A stretch of 64,000 bases of DNA from Zhengitettix transpicula (taxonomy: Eukaryota > Arthropoda > Insecta > Orthoptera > Tetrigidae), in NCBI GenBank assembly GCA_037074705.1, contig CM073590.1, positions 242,987,601-243,051,600 on the forward strand. Direction: 5' to 3'. Position numbers and translations under genes: made by a program. Position 1 is the first letter of the stretch; each line of letters starts with the position of its first letter. Shown here one piece after another: positions 33,627-45,175 of this stretch. The notes beneath the pieces were generated by a model. The model searched no databases. It was not told the DNA's origin and saw only the letters and a list, made by a program, of their open reading frames with translations.

Positions 33627-33940
33627 TTAGTGATGTCTTCTGGCCATAATCTCATCAATCTTCTTGCTACGGGTTGTTGGAGGTAGAGGTTGCGGTGGTT
33701 TAGTGTTCTTTCTTTGCTTTTGGTGGCATACGTCTTGATGGTTTCTGAAATAAATGGAATTTTGAGGTCGTGATTGAGTGTATTTGTTGCTGATGTACCA
33801 CGGTGCGTTGACTAGGGTGCGCAATGTCTTTGATTGAAAGGTCTGCAAGATCTTGATATTTGATGGTTTGCTGCATCCCCATAATTCTATCCCGAAAGAC
33901 CATATAGGTATTAGTATGGTCGCAATGTGAGTTGGCTTTA
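33627..33940 (-). pseudogene. Jockey-type LINE reverse transcriptase, C-terminal fragment
   Basis: The minus-strand frame includes PIWSFGIELWGCSKPSNIK and FQSKTLRTLVNAPWYISN. These match the well-known end of jockey-clade LINE ORF2 (pattern P-I-W-x-Y-G-x-x-L-W-G followed by Q-x-F-Q-S-K-x-L-R-x-x-x-x-A-P-W-Y-x-x-N). It continues in the same frame to a basic tail ending KKIDEIMARRHH and a stop. The palm-domain part with the catalytic Asp residues is absent, so it is a 5'-truncated dead copy. A homologous, more decayed fragment lies at 37985-38300. Confidence 0.8.
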
Positions 33941-34527
33941 AGGAGCGCCAAAACAGGATGCGATGACGTCACACTGTTACAGTGAAAAAACACGCATTAT
34001 TGCTGAATGATACTTCCTACATTCAACACTTAAAAACTACGTCCCATAACTGTGCAAGAAGAGTTTTCAAGGCTTGTAAGTGTTTGGTGAAGGAAACAAC
34101 CGTCGCAAATAGCGCATGTGTTCTGTATCAGTGTGACGTCACCATAGCAATTTCAATCGCCCGTTTATTATCGTTTGCCTGTAACTTTTTTTTTCTGCAA
34201 GCATCCTTTAATTGTTAACATATTATTCCAAATTTTTGTGACTAGGTGCCGGAAAAATTATATTTGTACTTGTATAATTCCTGGCAGATTTTTTATTCTA
34301 TACTTGTGCACCTGAGGAGGTTCCAAGAAAATAAACTAAACGTGTCTTTTGTTTTATTAAATTGTTTCTGACGTGTTGGTGGGTGTATTTATTTATTTAT
34401 TCAATTGATGTCAGTTTAATATAGCTATGAATCGTCTTGTTATGTTCAATTTTAAAATTTATATGTGGAAGCATAAAAATTTGAATATATTGAACAGATA
34501 TACAATGTTCTATCTGATATACATCAT
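33941..34527. other. Spacer, nothing firm
   Basis: Two TGACGTCA palindromes (about 33966 and 34135) lie here. A decayed CTGAGGA motif sits near 34313. No gene. Confidence 0.4.
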
Positions 34528-34660
34528 AATAAGAAGAACAAAGATAGCCAAATACAGACAAAAGAAATACCACTCAAGGTTTCTGGGATCCTTGTCCCCT
34601 GTCTTCATGTGTGCTAAGAAGAGCCTAGAGCGACACAACTGCACTATTCAGTTGATAAAA
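34528..34660 (-). mobile_element. Family B left arm, separated from its partner
   Basis: AAGATAGCCAAATACAGAC, GGGATCCTTGTCCCCTGTC and AAGAGCCTAGAGCGACACAA are present. The core starts ATGAAGA, with C and T replaced, so it is inactive. A matching plus-oriented arm lies at 35515. Confidence 0.7.
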
Positions 34661-34800
34661 TCAAACATTTTACGCATATCCTTTTCATTTCCATCTTCAA
34701 CTTCTGTTAACGTTTATATTATGTATTTTCTCAATTATGTTTTGCTCACTTTCGGCTTTAATATTTACTTTAGTTTTAAAGTTTGGTTAGAAACTTCGCA

Positions 34801-35300
34801 AAGAGCTCTGGTGGAGGCTACCTTTGGGGATGCCTTCACATCTTTCTGGTTTTTTTGAACTAAGGTTCCCACACGCCGAGTCACCTCTGCCTTGTTTTTG
34901 AGAGGTGTATGTTACTCGGGGTCGCAGACCTTAGGGCATACTGTAAGAGTTGTCCTCTGTTCCCATTGGAATAGTCGGCCAGCTGCCTCCTAAACCGGTC
35001 AAGGCACGGCGAGGGGGAAAGCTGCGACTTCCCACAGCAAACCCTTCTATCCCGCCTTGCAGGGAAGGGCGTGGGACAAGTACCACAATGTCCGACCTAC
35101 CTGATGCAGGTTTTTCTAGGGTTTTCCCTGCACCACTTTTAGGCGAATTGTCGGGTAGGATCCTTCAACCGTAGCCCGGGGGCTCTAGTTAACCCTTGGC
35201 TGCCTTCCTCTACCTTTCCGCATCCCCCCTTTTACTCCCTTTCCTATGCTATAAGAAGGGAGTTGCCACTATGTGGATTACCCTTTACACAGCCTGTCTG
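34801..35300 (+). mobile_element. Family A repeat nested between family B arms
   Basis: Starts AAGAGCTCTGGTGGAGGCTA (the same variant as 25975) and ends ACACAGCCTGTC, with a decayed A-rich tail at about 35310-35320. Confidence 0.85.
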
Positions 35301-35514
35301 TCTACACCAAACAAAAAAAAAGCTTGGTTAAAACTTTCTACAAATTAGGTATTTCGAGGATTCAGTGTCAGTTTTTACTTACAATGAGATGTTTTTCCAA
35401 CTCATTTACAACATTTACACAATATTTTTTAACAGTATTTCTTTCTTTAATTGGAAACTTTCATATAAATACAATAACAAAATAAATTTTTTTTAGCCTT
35501 ATTGACTTGGAAAT

Positions 35515-35680
35515 CCAAGACATAGGCTTTTGTCAACTGACGAGTGCAGTTGTGTCGCTCTAGGCTCCTATTAACACGTGAAGAAAGGTACAAGGATCCC
35601 TACAACGTTGTCTGCATTTGTCTGTATTTCGATATCTTCCTTATTATTAATATTCTATCAGACGTAAACTTTTTCATTCT
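35515..35680 (+). mobile_element. Family B right arm
   Basis: TTTTGTCAACTGACGAGTGC and AGTTGTGTCGCTCTAGGCTC, then a decayed core GTGAAGA ... ACAACGTTG, ending with ATCAGACGTAAA-like sequence. Confidence 0.7.
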
Positions 35681-37109
35681 AAAATATATCAATGTATGTG
35701 GTAAATAAACCTTAATTTGACATAAGATGTCAAATTCTCTTTCGACTACAAAATTCAGTAATTAACGGTTGAAAATAAAAGTGTTTTTATTTTAAGGCTC
35801 ATAGAAATCTGGTGTGTTTTGAATGAATAATAAATTTCTCAAGAAATAATAAATAAATATTTGAGAGAATCAGGTAAAAAAAATAACTTGAGTTTGTCCT
35901 CCATATAGGATTATAATGTATGCAATTTTTCCCTGTATTACAAAGTTTGTGACAGCCCGACACCAGTGGACATTCACATATCAGCCAAGGCTGTGGAGGA
36001 AACTAATTTTTACAGTAAGTAGAATATCGCTCTAATTTGCTTTTACAAAGGTTATTTCCGTTTAAAGTAGTTTGTATTACGTAAAGAGAGAGGAAAAAAA
36101 ATTTTCCTTTTGACAATTTTATGCGCGTGTCGTTCCACTTGAGCCGGTAAACAACTTGACATAATTTATTGAACTTTTCGGTTCGTGAATATCTTTTCAG
36201 TTCATATTTAGAGTTACGAATACGAAGTTAAGAAACGTATTCAAGGCTGTGGGATATCTAGTCGGGTGCTGCTACAGTAGTTTGACCGTACTCGTCCACA
36301 GGTGTCAATCAGTCACGTGTTTAATAACTAATGCGAGGCAAATATAATTGAAATTATATTAAAAACTTGACGAACCGTAGAGGAATACGTTAAATGTAAC
36401 ACTCAAAAATCAGTAAATATTGGTTTTTGATATTAAAACCCACATCAAAATATTATTAAATTCATAAATAAACGGCACGTTTCGACTACGCATTTTCAAC
36501 CTCGGTGAATTAAATGATAATCGAAAAAAGAAACAAACACAATGTCGAAACGCCGGAATTTATCTTTTGAATAATAATAATAATAATAACTTTTTTTGTG
36601 TGTGTTATTTTGCTCGTTAGTTTAATATTATTCACCTCGCGTATAATAACTGATGTGACATTTCATGCTACACGGATTCACGTTGTTTTGTCGTCTGCCT
36701 GTGTTAAAAATTTTTCATTGACACAGTTTATATTCACTGTATACATAAATCTTTTTATTTATTTTTTCGCATTAAGTTAAATGTTTAAACGATTATTTTT
36801 TAGTGCTGTGAAACACATAACGTTGCAGTCACACTTTAAAAAATAGGTTAAATTATATTAACTTTTTTTATAACAGCGATAATTTTCCTGGTATTGGCAC
36901 GTACTTTAAAATAAATTAAATTTGACAAATGTCATTTTATAAATAAACAGAAAACCAGTCTGTAAAATTGTATGAATCAAGCATTAAAAAAAGGGTTTCA
37001 GTACAATAAGACGTTTCGACCACAATGTTTTGGGACGATTCAGGTAATAGACAGTTTTGAATGTATGTGATGTGTTTTGAGAAGTCCTATTAAAGACTAC
37101 TAGGGGTTG
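35681..37109. other. AT-rich spacer, nothing firm
   Basis: Hammerhead-like decays occur on the minus strand near 36480-36515 and 37014-37042 (both ...GTCGAAACGT). No gene. Confidence 0.4.
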
Positions 37110-37195
37110 TAGAGGGGGCTTAGTGGATAAGGCAATCCATGTCCTGAAATGTACCATTTGGATGCAAAAATATGTTTGTAAGATTCGAATCGATT
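37110..37195 (+). pseudogene. tRNA-like (A and B box) sequence
   Basis: TAGTGGATAAGGC at 37121 resembles an A box of tRNA-Arg type, and GATTCGAATCG at 37182 resembles a B box, about 60 bp downstream. The arms between do not form a clean cloverleaf, so a SINE head or tRNA pseudogene is more likely than a gene. Confidence 0.3.
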
Positions 37196-37209
37196 TCTCA
37201 TTGTTTCGA

Positions 37210-37721
37210 AGCTTCTCTCTCTCTCTGTTTGTCTCTCTCTATGTTTGTCTGTCTCTCTCTCTCTCTGTCACTGTCTGTCTGTCTCTCTCTGTGGTCTGTC
37301 TCTCTTTGTCTCTATCTCTCTCTCTGTTTGTCTATTTGTCTCTGTCTTTCTCTGTGTGTCTGTCTGTCTCTCTTTGTCTCTGTCTCTCTCTCTGTTTGCC
37401 TATTTGTCTCTGTCTCTCTCTGTGTCTGTCTGTCTGTCTCTCTGTTTGTCTATTTGTCTTTGTCTCTCTCTGTGTGTGTGTCTGTCTCTCTGTTTGTCTC
37501 TCTCTGTCTCTCTCTCTGTTTGTCTGTCTGTTTATCTCTGTCTTGGTCTCTGTCTCTCTCTCTCTGTTTGTATATTTGTCTCTGTCTCTCTTTGTCTCTG
37601 TCTCTCTCTCTCTGTTTGTCTCTCTGTGTCTCTGTTTGTCTGACTCTCTCTCTCTTTGTCTGTCTGTCTCCCTCTGTGTTTGTCTGTCTCTGTGTCTGTC
37701 TCTCTCTCTGTGTCTCGCTCT

Positions 37722-37809
<88 letters not shown>
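37210..37809. repeat. CT/TGTCTC satellite block
   Basis: About 500 bp of TCTCTCTGT/TTTGTCTC units followed by about 90 bp of pure CT. Long Ser/Leu and Arg/Glu frames are artefacts. Confidence 0.95.
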
Positions 37810-37812
<3 letters not shown>

Positions 37813-37984
37813 CTTCTTGTAATGTTTCCCGATCACTGCTATTTCACATTCCGTATGCGTCACACCACATATTTAAAAACAATGTATTTAATACTTGCTG
37901 TGTTGGCAAGTTCTTAAACTGTGTTCTTTTTTAAAATTCAGATGCCAATCTTTTTCCATCTTTTCTTAGTACATACAGAGTAAT

Positions 37985-38300
37985 AAGTAAACGTTTCTCT
38001 GGATGACTGGAGTAGGGCAGCGTCGACCATCAGGATTTATCCAGCGAGTTCTTCGGGCCACGGACTTCTCTTCAGTATTCTCACTATTGGGCGAAGATGA
38101 GTTCGTTGACGTGTGATTTAGCGCCCGTGTGTTTTTGTTGTTTTTTTGCTTTCAGTACAAGAAGTCTTGATGACTTTCTGTGATGAATGGTCGATTCCGA
38201 GGGTCGAGATGAAGAGTTTGGTTACTAATGAACCGAGGTGCGTTGGCTGGAATACGTAATGTCTTTGATCGGGGAAACACTGTTTGATGGCTTGCTACTA
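37985..38300 (-). pseudogene. Second jockey-type LINE fragment
   Basis: The minus strand encodes FPRSKTLRIPANAPRFISN followed by HLDPRNRPFITESHQDF, the same region as the fragment at 33627 (KTLRTLVNAPWYISN, NHQDVCHQ). Stops and changes such as W-to-R show decay. The 3' flank AGAGTAATAAGTAAACG is also shared, so both are copies of one LINE family. Confidence 0.7.
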
Positions 38301-38309
38301 TTAGCCCCG

Positions 38310-39070
38310 CGCAAATGGTCGGGTATTTCCCCTCTCTCCCCCCCCCTTCCGATAACTTGTATATGTTGAGGCCTTTAGTAAAAAAAAAACAAGTTTTTTT
38401 CTATTCGAAGGGCTTAGGGAAAGGTTCTGTGGCCTGAAAACCGCGAAATTTTGGCACCTCTTTCCAGTTTTTCTCTTCTAGCAAAAGAATGAAGCATTCT
38501 GTTGAAAATAATGTTCAGTGATAAATTTTAGAGCATAAAATTCTGCATCGAATGGTGTACTCGAGTACGAAATTCGGTTAATCTAAGTGGTAAAAACTGT
38601 GGGTCAAATGTATGACTTTTTTTACGTCATTGTCGCAAAATAATGCCGTTTGTCATATTTCAGGTGCTGATATCTCCAAAATGGTCGGCAGTAAAGTAAT
38701 TAGTGACGGAATAAAGGTTTTAGAGAATTTAATTGTCTTTCCAATGCATGATCTGATTTGATAATGGCCATTTTTCTGTCTCTGCCCCGCCGGTCCGGTT
38801 GCGCCAATATGGCGCCGAGGACGGAAGTGACGTCAGGGTGGAACTTTTCTTTTGCAGAGCATATTAAAATGTTTAAGAGTATTGGTTTCCTAAGAGGAAG
38901 AAAGAGTCCGGCGTTTTAAAGAGTATCTATATTCTGTTGCAAGGTACTCGCTGCAAATTTCCTGTTTCCTTCAACCGGAACAATAAAATTATTACCACGT
39001 TATCCTGAAAAATTTAATGTCTCTTTTTGTTAGTCTAGGTACTGTGAAATAATTTTAAATTATTAATGAA
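38310..39070 (+). repeat. Family G repeat, third copy
   Basis: Starts CGCAAATGGTCGGGTATTTC and carries GGGAAAGGTTCTGTGGCCTG, CTCCAAAATGGTCGGCAGTA, the ETS-CRE block and the tail TTAATGTCTCTTTTTGTTAG. Confidence 0.85.
38807..38836 (+). promoter_or_regulatory. Conserved ETS-CRE block of family G
   Basis: CAATATGGCGCCGAGGA followed by CGGAAGTGACGTCAG, nearly identical to 10752-10782. Confidence 0.4.
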
Positions 39071-39369
39071 TTTGTATTATATTATATTTACTTGAACTAT
39101 TAATCATGTGTAGTATCTGTAGGCCGTCAAATACGCGATGAACAGTACCCGTATGGATCCATCGCAGGATCTCTTCTCAATATTCCCGAGTACGTGGAAT
39201 TTTATTCAAAGTGAAATTAGTGAAATACTATCACTTTACCAGGTAATGGTTTAATTCCGTGTTATATCTATCTGGCGTGAGGCTTAATTTGTTTCTCTGG
39301 GACGTTTGTAGCTGTAGAGCATATTGGACGACTGTCGTTTTCGACGCAGCACATTTTCCAAATTTCGTC

Positions 39370-39402
<33 letters not shown>

Positions 39403-39610
39403 TGTGAGTGAGTGTGTGTTTGGGCGAGGCGAGAGCAACGGCAAGAATTTGTAATAATACGGAAAGGGGGGAAGAGTAGCGGCGGAGGTATGCTGAAATT
39501 CCAGGGCCGGGGAAAGCCTCCGGGGACAAGGAGAGGCATTCATCTCCGGGATAAACATGCTCCAGACTCGCGATGCTAATGACATTTATTATCTAGCCAC
39601 TGCAACTACT

Positions 39611-39641
<31 letters not shown>

Positions 39642-39804
39642 CACAAAGGGCACGGGACGTGATGCGCTGACCGACGCTACTCTGCCATAAATCACTCACG
39701 ACGGCGCCTCCTCAGCTCGTAAAGTGGAGGTGCCTGCATTTCCATGTTTATCTCTTACGTTACATCCTATGTATCAGTGTATTACATATGTAACGGAAAC
39801 AATT
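39071..39804. other. Spacer with CT/GT runs
   Basis: (TC)n(TG)n at about 39372-39421 and (TG)n at about 39613-39640. No gene. Confidence 0.5.
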
Positions 39805-39945
39805 GAAAATAAAGAATAAGTAAGATAGCCAATACAGACAAAATAAGTGAAAATATAAATACGCGATCCTTGTTCCGTTTCCTCAGGTGCTAAGAAGAGC
39901 CTAGAGCGACACAACTGCACTGGCCAGTTGACAACACTCTTTGTT
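39805..39945 (-). mobile_element. Family B single arm
   Basis: AAGATAGCCAATACAGAC and AAGAGCCTAGAGCGACACAA. The core keeps CTGAGGA but GAAAC is deleted. No opposite arm is nearby. Confidence 0.75.
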
Positions 39946-41139
39946 ATATAAAGCCGTAAGAAGACTTTCAGAAAATATCAAACTGTCATCTACCATCATG
40001 AGACAAAAAGGCGAAAGTTACACAGTACTTTAAATTTTAACTGCAAGGAAGCGGTTCTATGGATCTTCTCTTACGCAGTAAAGAACTTTGGTATCTTACA
40101 TTTTCACCCACACCATTGATAAAGTTCTATCTTAAACATTCAGCAGCCACAATTAATTATTTTTACGAGGTTTTTTCTATTGATAGGGAACCCAAACTCT
40201 TTGTGGTTAAAATTTGGCGAGAAGCAAGAAGGAACAAAAATTATTAAAATTAATATAATCTGACACCAAAACATTGAGTAATAGTAAATTTTAAATCCTA
40301 CTCACCTTTTTTTAAAAATAAGTAAACAAATATTCGTCAATACACAAAACATTCCTCCTGCGATATAAGAAGAGCAACAGTTCTTCCGAAACTAGTTAAT
40401 TTTCATTGGGCTTTGCCACATACATCGACTCACATGTATTCGTTTAACAGTAACACTATGGTTTTCACGAAAAAAAAATATATTTATTCAATGTGTTCGA
40501 CAAATGTCTTAATGTGGTAGGCGAGCTCTTTTTATATTTAGTTTGACCTCCCCCTCTTTCTGCATTATTGTGATAAGTCTTAATATAGGTAACTGTCCAA
40601 CCAATCCTTCATTTTCTACCTCATAATTACAATTGTAGCGGAAAACTAATTTAATTCCTTTAAACGTCCTCGTGATGTACGACTCACTCACTCACACTCA
40701 CACACGGACAATTGCGTCGGTGTCTGACTCGGCACAGGCCTCGAAGTTGAGGGTTGAAACGCCCCTCGGAGCAATTCCCGTGTTTCGACGGACTGGAAGG
40801 AAATTGCATCCACTTATTGCCTCCCCCTCTAATCGCACACACGCACCGTAACATCAGGACTCTTGTCTGGAATCCCTTCTACGAAATTGGGCGACCGGCT
40901 GAATTTATCCTTTTGAAATTGAATTGAAATTTCCCGGCACCGCCACCAACCCCCCCTCCCCCCCACTTCTCTCTCTCTCTTACGTTACGTCAATGTCGTA
41001 AAGTTGGTCCTCGTAATTAGGTCGCGTGTCTTCTTTTCTTTAAATTTCCTCTACCCCGCACCTGATTTGGGCTCACATCCACACAAATCAGTGGATTCTC
41101 ATAACCAAGAATCCTCGATTCCATTCGCGAATTCAATTA
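39946..41139. other. Spacer, nothing recognised
   Basis: Short CT run at 40970 and C-run at 40955. Frames are short with no domain. Confidence 0.45.
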
Positions 41140-41250
41140 TGTTGTTAGTAAGAAAAATAGCCTATATATACACAAAATAAGTGATAACATAAACACCACG
41201 CGACGTTACTGGGATCCTTGTTCCCTTTCATCAGGTGCTAAAGAAGAGCC
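41140..41250 (-). mobile_element. Family B arm fragment
   Basis: The core on the minus strand has CTGATGA and GGGA/TCCC stem II but GTAACGTC in place of GAAACGTC, an inactivating change. Truncated after AAGAAGAGCC. Confidence 0.7.
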
Positions 41251-41659
41251 ACTTCATTGAAAATTTTAATACACACGATTGAAATACTCGTCCTCTGCTA
41301 TCTGGAACCTCAGATGAGCCGCCTCATTTGGTCTGCTAGTGGATGCCGGTCTCCTCTATGCGATAATTGTTCAATCAGCGTGAAGCAACCATTTGCTTCA
41401 CCGTGTGCAAAGTATTATGTAAATCTCTCTGTAAAAGATTTGCTTGCTTTCATGTGCAAATACAGGATCTCGCCATTCGTACTTTATAACTGCAAACTTT
41501 ACTGTTTGTTGCTCTACGTGAACTGAACTGTATTATATCTCCCCGTCGACTTTTAACTGTTTCATCTCTCGTACGCCATTTCTCGCCGATGACTACTGTT
41601 CTCCAAGCGCATACTCAGTTTTCTCCGCGCGGTCTCCATTGTTGAACAAAGGAAAAACC

Positions 41660-41746
41660 CGCCTTCATTGTCGCCTCTACGCATTCGTACCGCTAACAAT
41701 TTAATTATATTAAAAACAATTAATGGCCTGTTTAATTGGCATTACA
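41660..41746 (+). mobile_element. Family E LTR, 3' end only
   Basis: TACCGCTAACAATTTAATTA through TTAATTGGCATTACA, followed by ATATATA. The 5' limit is not visible. Confidence 0.6.
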
Positions 41747-42796
41747 ATATATAAGAAAATGTCTTGAAAAATAAAAATAAACTAGAAGCATTTTTCGCGT
41801 AATTTGTTGAGCCATTTTCTATATGCCTATTTTATTTATTGTTTGTATTAATTTCAGTTGTTATCAAAATGTAGCTCATTCCATATAAAGGCGAAACCAT
41901 TAGTCGTTGAAAATTGTAACGATTGTTGGTTAGAACCACATTTTGGTCATCCTGATGCAGGGTTTCTGTTTCTAGTTTCAACAAACCATTCATAAAATTA
42001 CTGGAAAATTTATAAAATTGATATTGGTGTGGTGTCTTGGGAATTGATGGCACTCGTCTTGGTTTATAGTGACCTGTAATGAAATGAAGAAGAAAAAGTG
42101 AACTGCATCCGTAACACGTTTCTCGAGTGCAGACGCTTGGTGTTGTGAGATAAAACTTTGTGTAATGTGGTCTACTTGTTTTCCCGTCACTCATCCCGCC
42201 AGAGATAGGGGTTTAGAATCATGAACAAGAGTTTATTACTGTGTATTTACCGCTGGTTGTCAGGTGGAACAGTGGGTGATAGGACACCTCGTCCTGCCTC
42301 GCCTCGCCTCGCCTCTGTGGAGGTGATTTATTCGTGGTGAGGGATGCGAGGTCCATTGATCGCACTCTCCGTCCCTCTATAGTATATAGCGTCCCTTATC
42401 TGGCTAGGAAGGGAAGCAGTTACTACGTCGCAGATAAGGGAGCGACCTAGAGCCAATAACTCGGGCCCTTCAGGGCGAGGGAGACTTTAATTGCCCAGGT
42501 TAATCAGGAGTGCGTCGAAAGCGCAAGGGACTCGGAGGCTACGAAGTACTAAACTGAATAGCCTAAGGTGTGTGAACTTGGAACTTGCGTCGCTCGATAA
42601 ATAGGTTAACTTTTGAAGAGCGTGACCAAGCAGTCTTTACGTGGCAAAAGAGTGTACAAAAATTGTTGGTAAACTTATTCTTTTTTATATATATATACAC
42701 GAGTCCATTGGCCATTTTCTTTTAACTCACAATTGAACCAATAATCTGTAATAATCGCGCGTTACTTCTAAAATTATAACATTTTAAAATGAAAAA
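41747..42796. other. Spacer, nothing recognised
   Basis: CCTCG repeats near 42295. Frames of up to 120 residues show no domain. Confidence 0.4.
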
Positions 42797-42874
42797 AAAT
42801 TTACTTCTGATTGAAAATTAATAATATGAAAGCCAGCTAAACAGAGAAACTATGTGATAATATAAATACCACAC

Positions 42875-42906
42875 AACGTTTCTGGAAGCCTTGTACCTTT
42901 CTTCAG
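42875..42906 (-). ncRNA. Hammerhead-like core
   Basis: Minus strand: CTGAAGA, AAGGTACAAGGCTTCCA, GAAACGTTGTGTGG. Confidence 0.5.
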
Positions 42907-42965
42907 GCGGAGAAAAAAACTATACGACGCAGTTGACAAAACTCAAAAGCCTTTCTTTTCTGCAC

Positions 42966-42997
42966 CTGAAGAAAGGAACAAGGCTTCCAGAAACGTT
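42966..42997 (+). ncRNA. Hammerhead-like core, GGAA/TTCC stem II
   Basis: CTGAAGA, GGAA paired with TTCC, GAAACGTT, then GTGTGG. Upstream CAC and downstream GTG give a 3-bp start to stem I. Confidence 0.6.
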
Positions 42998-43318
42998 GTG
43001 TGGTACTTATGTAATCAATTCGAAACGTACATTTAATTGGCAAAATGCTAAGATTTTAGACGTTGACCCCAGCCAGGTACAATTCCAGAGATGCTTCACA
43101 TTAAATCAAACATTACAGCTATTAATGTACAGACACTATGAAACTCAACAGTTGCTACGATCCCTTATTGTTACGCTGAACCTCTGCTTTTCCATTGTCG
43201 TTGCTCCCTTATTGTTACGCTAACCCTTCGGCTCTCCCATCGTAGTAACGTTTTCGTCGCTTTTGAGCTTTTGTCAACTGGCCAGTGCAGTTGTGTCGCT
43301 CTTGGCTCTTCTTCGCAC

Positions 43319-43351
43319 CTGAGGAAAGGGGACAAGGATCCCAGAAACGTT
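43319..43351 (+). ncRNA. Hammerhead-like core, GGGG/TCCC stem II
   Basis: CTGAGGA, GGGGACAAGGATCCC, GAAACGTT, then GTGTAG. Confidence 0.6.
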
Positions 43352-43455
43352 GTGTAGTTATCCAAGAAATAAAAGATAAAAATCTAGGTATGGATGAAAA
43401 AGTATTTATATTATCACTGCTTTGGTCTGTATTTGGATATCTTTCTTATTATTAA

Positions 43456-43814
43456 TAAAACATTTTCTTTGTAATTATCCTCAAACTTCCAAACTGACTG
43501 GAAAAACTGAATAAATTAGTCTCTACGTGACGTTTCGATCACGTTCACTGTCACCGTCTTCTAGCAAAGTCCATTTTCTCTCGGTCAGAAACCCGCCATT
43601 ATGTTAAATTCATTCTTTACAACGATAAAGTCTGCGTTCTGGCATAACTGTCACTATGCCACAGAAATATATCATTAATTATTTATTATGTCAATTATAA
43701 AGGCTTTTTGTTGCTCTAATATTTAAATTGTATGAGATATATAATGAGGAATAGAACGAACAGATGCGGTATTTAGTTTGTAACGTTTGTAACATTTTTT
43801 AATTTATTATTTAC
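43456..43814. other. AT-rich spacer
   Basis: Only a decayed GATCGAAACGTC motif on the minus strand near 43525-43565. Confidence 0.4.
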
Positions 43815-44440
43815 TAGACGGGTGCCCAGCTTTTCATAATTCAACTCATCGACATCTATATCCCCGGATTTGACTCATATCTCGGTTGTTTAGGCGTTAT
43901 TTTTATGTGACTAAATTATGCACAAGAAATATCTGTAGAAACGCTGCCTATGTCACTGACGCCCCCCCCCCCCCCAAAAAAAAATTATTTCGGCGAATAT
44001 ATCGGCCGCTTTAACAAGTTTGAAAATTTCCAACCCCGTCCACCGCCGCCCCTGGGGTTTAAATGGCAAGTTGAACCTCATAATTAAACTCGGCGACATC
44101 CGTAACTCCGGATTTGACTCCAATCTCTGTTGTTTCCGCGTTATTTTCTTGTTACGCCGCTTCCACCCCTACCCCTAACGGAGCTTCCCATCTATGCCAA
44201 AAGAGGTCGGAACTATACTCAAAGAACATCGGTGAAAATACTGTCAATCTCACAGACCATGAAAATATTTATTCGGGGCAAATATCGACCGTTTAATTTG
44301 TTTGAAAATTTCCACCCCCGCCCTTGGTCTTACCCCCACAGTGTTCGGAAGGAAAACGTGTACGAAATTTGGTGACATGTACGCGGAACACACACACACA
44401 CACACACACACGTACAGTCTTTTATATATTAGATTAATCA
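43815..44440 (+). mobile_element. Family C copy with TGCCCAGC head
   Basis: Starts ACGGGTGCCCAGC and contains about two C units (CATCTATATCCCCGGATTTG; GACATCCGTAACTCCGGATT). Ends with a CA run and CTTTTATATATTAGA. Confidence 0.7.
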
Positions 44441-45175
44441 TCGTGATCCAAATACTGTAGATACTAAGAGATTTGCTATTAATCCCGAAACACGTTTTAC
44501 CAGTTTTAATTAATAAGCTTTGACGCTAATTACGCGACCGCAGTAACCGTAGTGCTAATTTAACACGTGAATAAAATAAATGTTTCATGAAATTTAGAAT
44601 TCTGTGAACAGGTTAAATATCTGAATTATTTTGTAGAACTGAAGTAACGGATAGTTCATTTACTGTTTATGGCACGAACTATGGAAAACTCATTCTTTCG
44701 TTCTCTGTAGCGTACAATTTGATGAACTGGCAGTTATCGTCGTTCATGTACGCCGAATAAAATAAAATCTAATAGTTATTTTTGTGTGTTAAAAAAATCG
44801 GATACACAGTTTCATTTATGTCGAAAGGATCCATTCGGGCGATGAAGTTTAGGTTAAAGTACAAGCAGATTAAATAAACAACAAGAATTAATTTGGTAAG
44901 TTGCTTACAGTTTATTTAATTTTTGTTTGTGTGCGTGTGTGTACTTTTGTTATCCTTTGTTTACTTTGTACAGTTATACTATAAATCTAATGAATTGTAA
45001 ATACCTTCCCCCTGTAGGTAAATACCTGAAGGAGGTACAAAAAGGTATCGAAACGTCGTCATAATATAAAGAAAGTGTCTGTATAAGGTCATAAACTGTT
45101 TTTATCAACCTGTTTATATATAAATATATTATTAATTTAACTTTTCAAACATTATAATAGAAAATAAAAATTCCC
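44441..45175. other. AT-rich spacer with a decayed hammerhead-like motif
   Basis: At about 45028-45065, CTGAAGGA, a five-pair GGTAC/GGTATC-type stem, then GAAACGTCGTC; one extra G breaks the CUGANGA box. Confidence 0.4.

Larger units (their letters stand above)
42797..43455. mobile_element. Family B fold-back, long form with three cores
   Basis: A minus arm (42797-42925) is followed by two plus-oriented cores 353 bp apart (42966 and 43319). The sequence between them contains GTGGTACTTATGTAATCAAT, AATTCCAGAGATGCTTCAC, CTTATTGTTACGCT twice and GTTGTGTCGCTCTTGGCTC. It is the inverse counterpart of 7577-8040. Ends with GTCTGTATTTGGATATCTTT. Confidence 0.85.

Noticed and set aside
37123..37917. 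Open frames of 216-264 residues rich in SLSL
   Set aside because: Same artefact in the second CT block.
42361..42600. Possible rRNA or structured RNA in a GC-richer block
   Set aside because: I could not match any conserved rRNA segment or draw a convincing fold.
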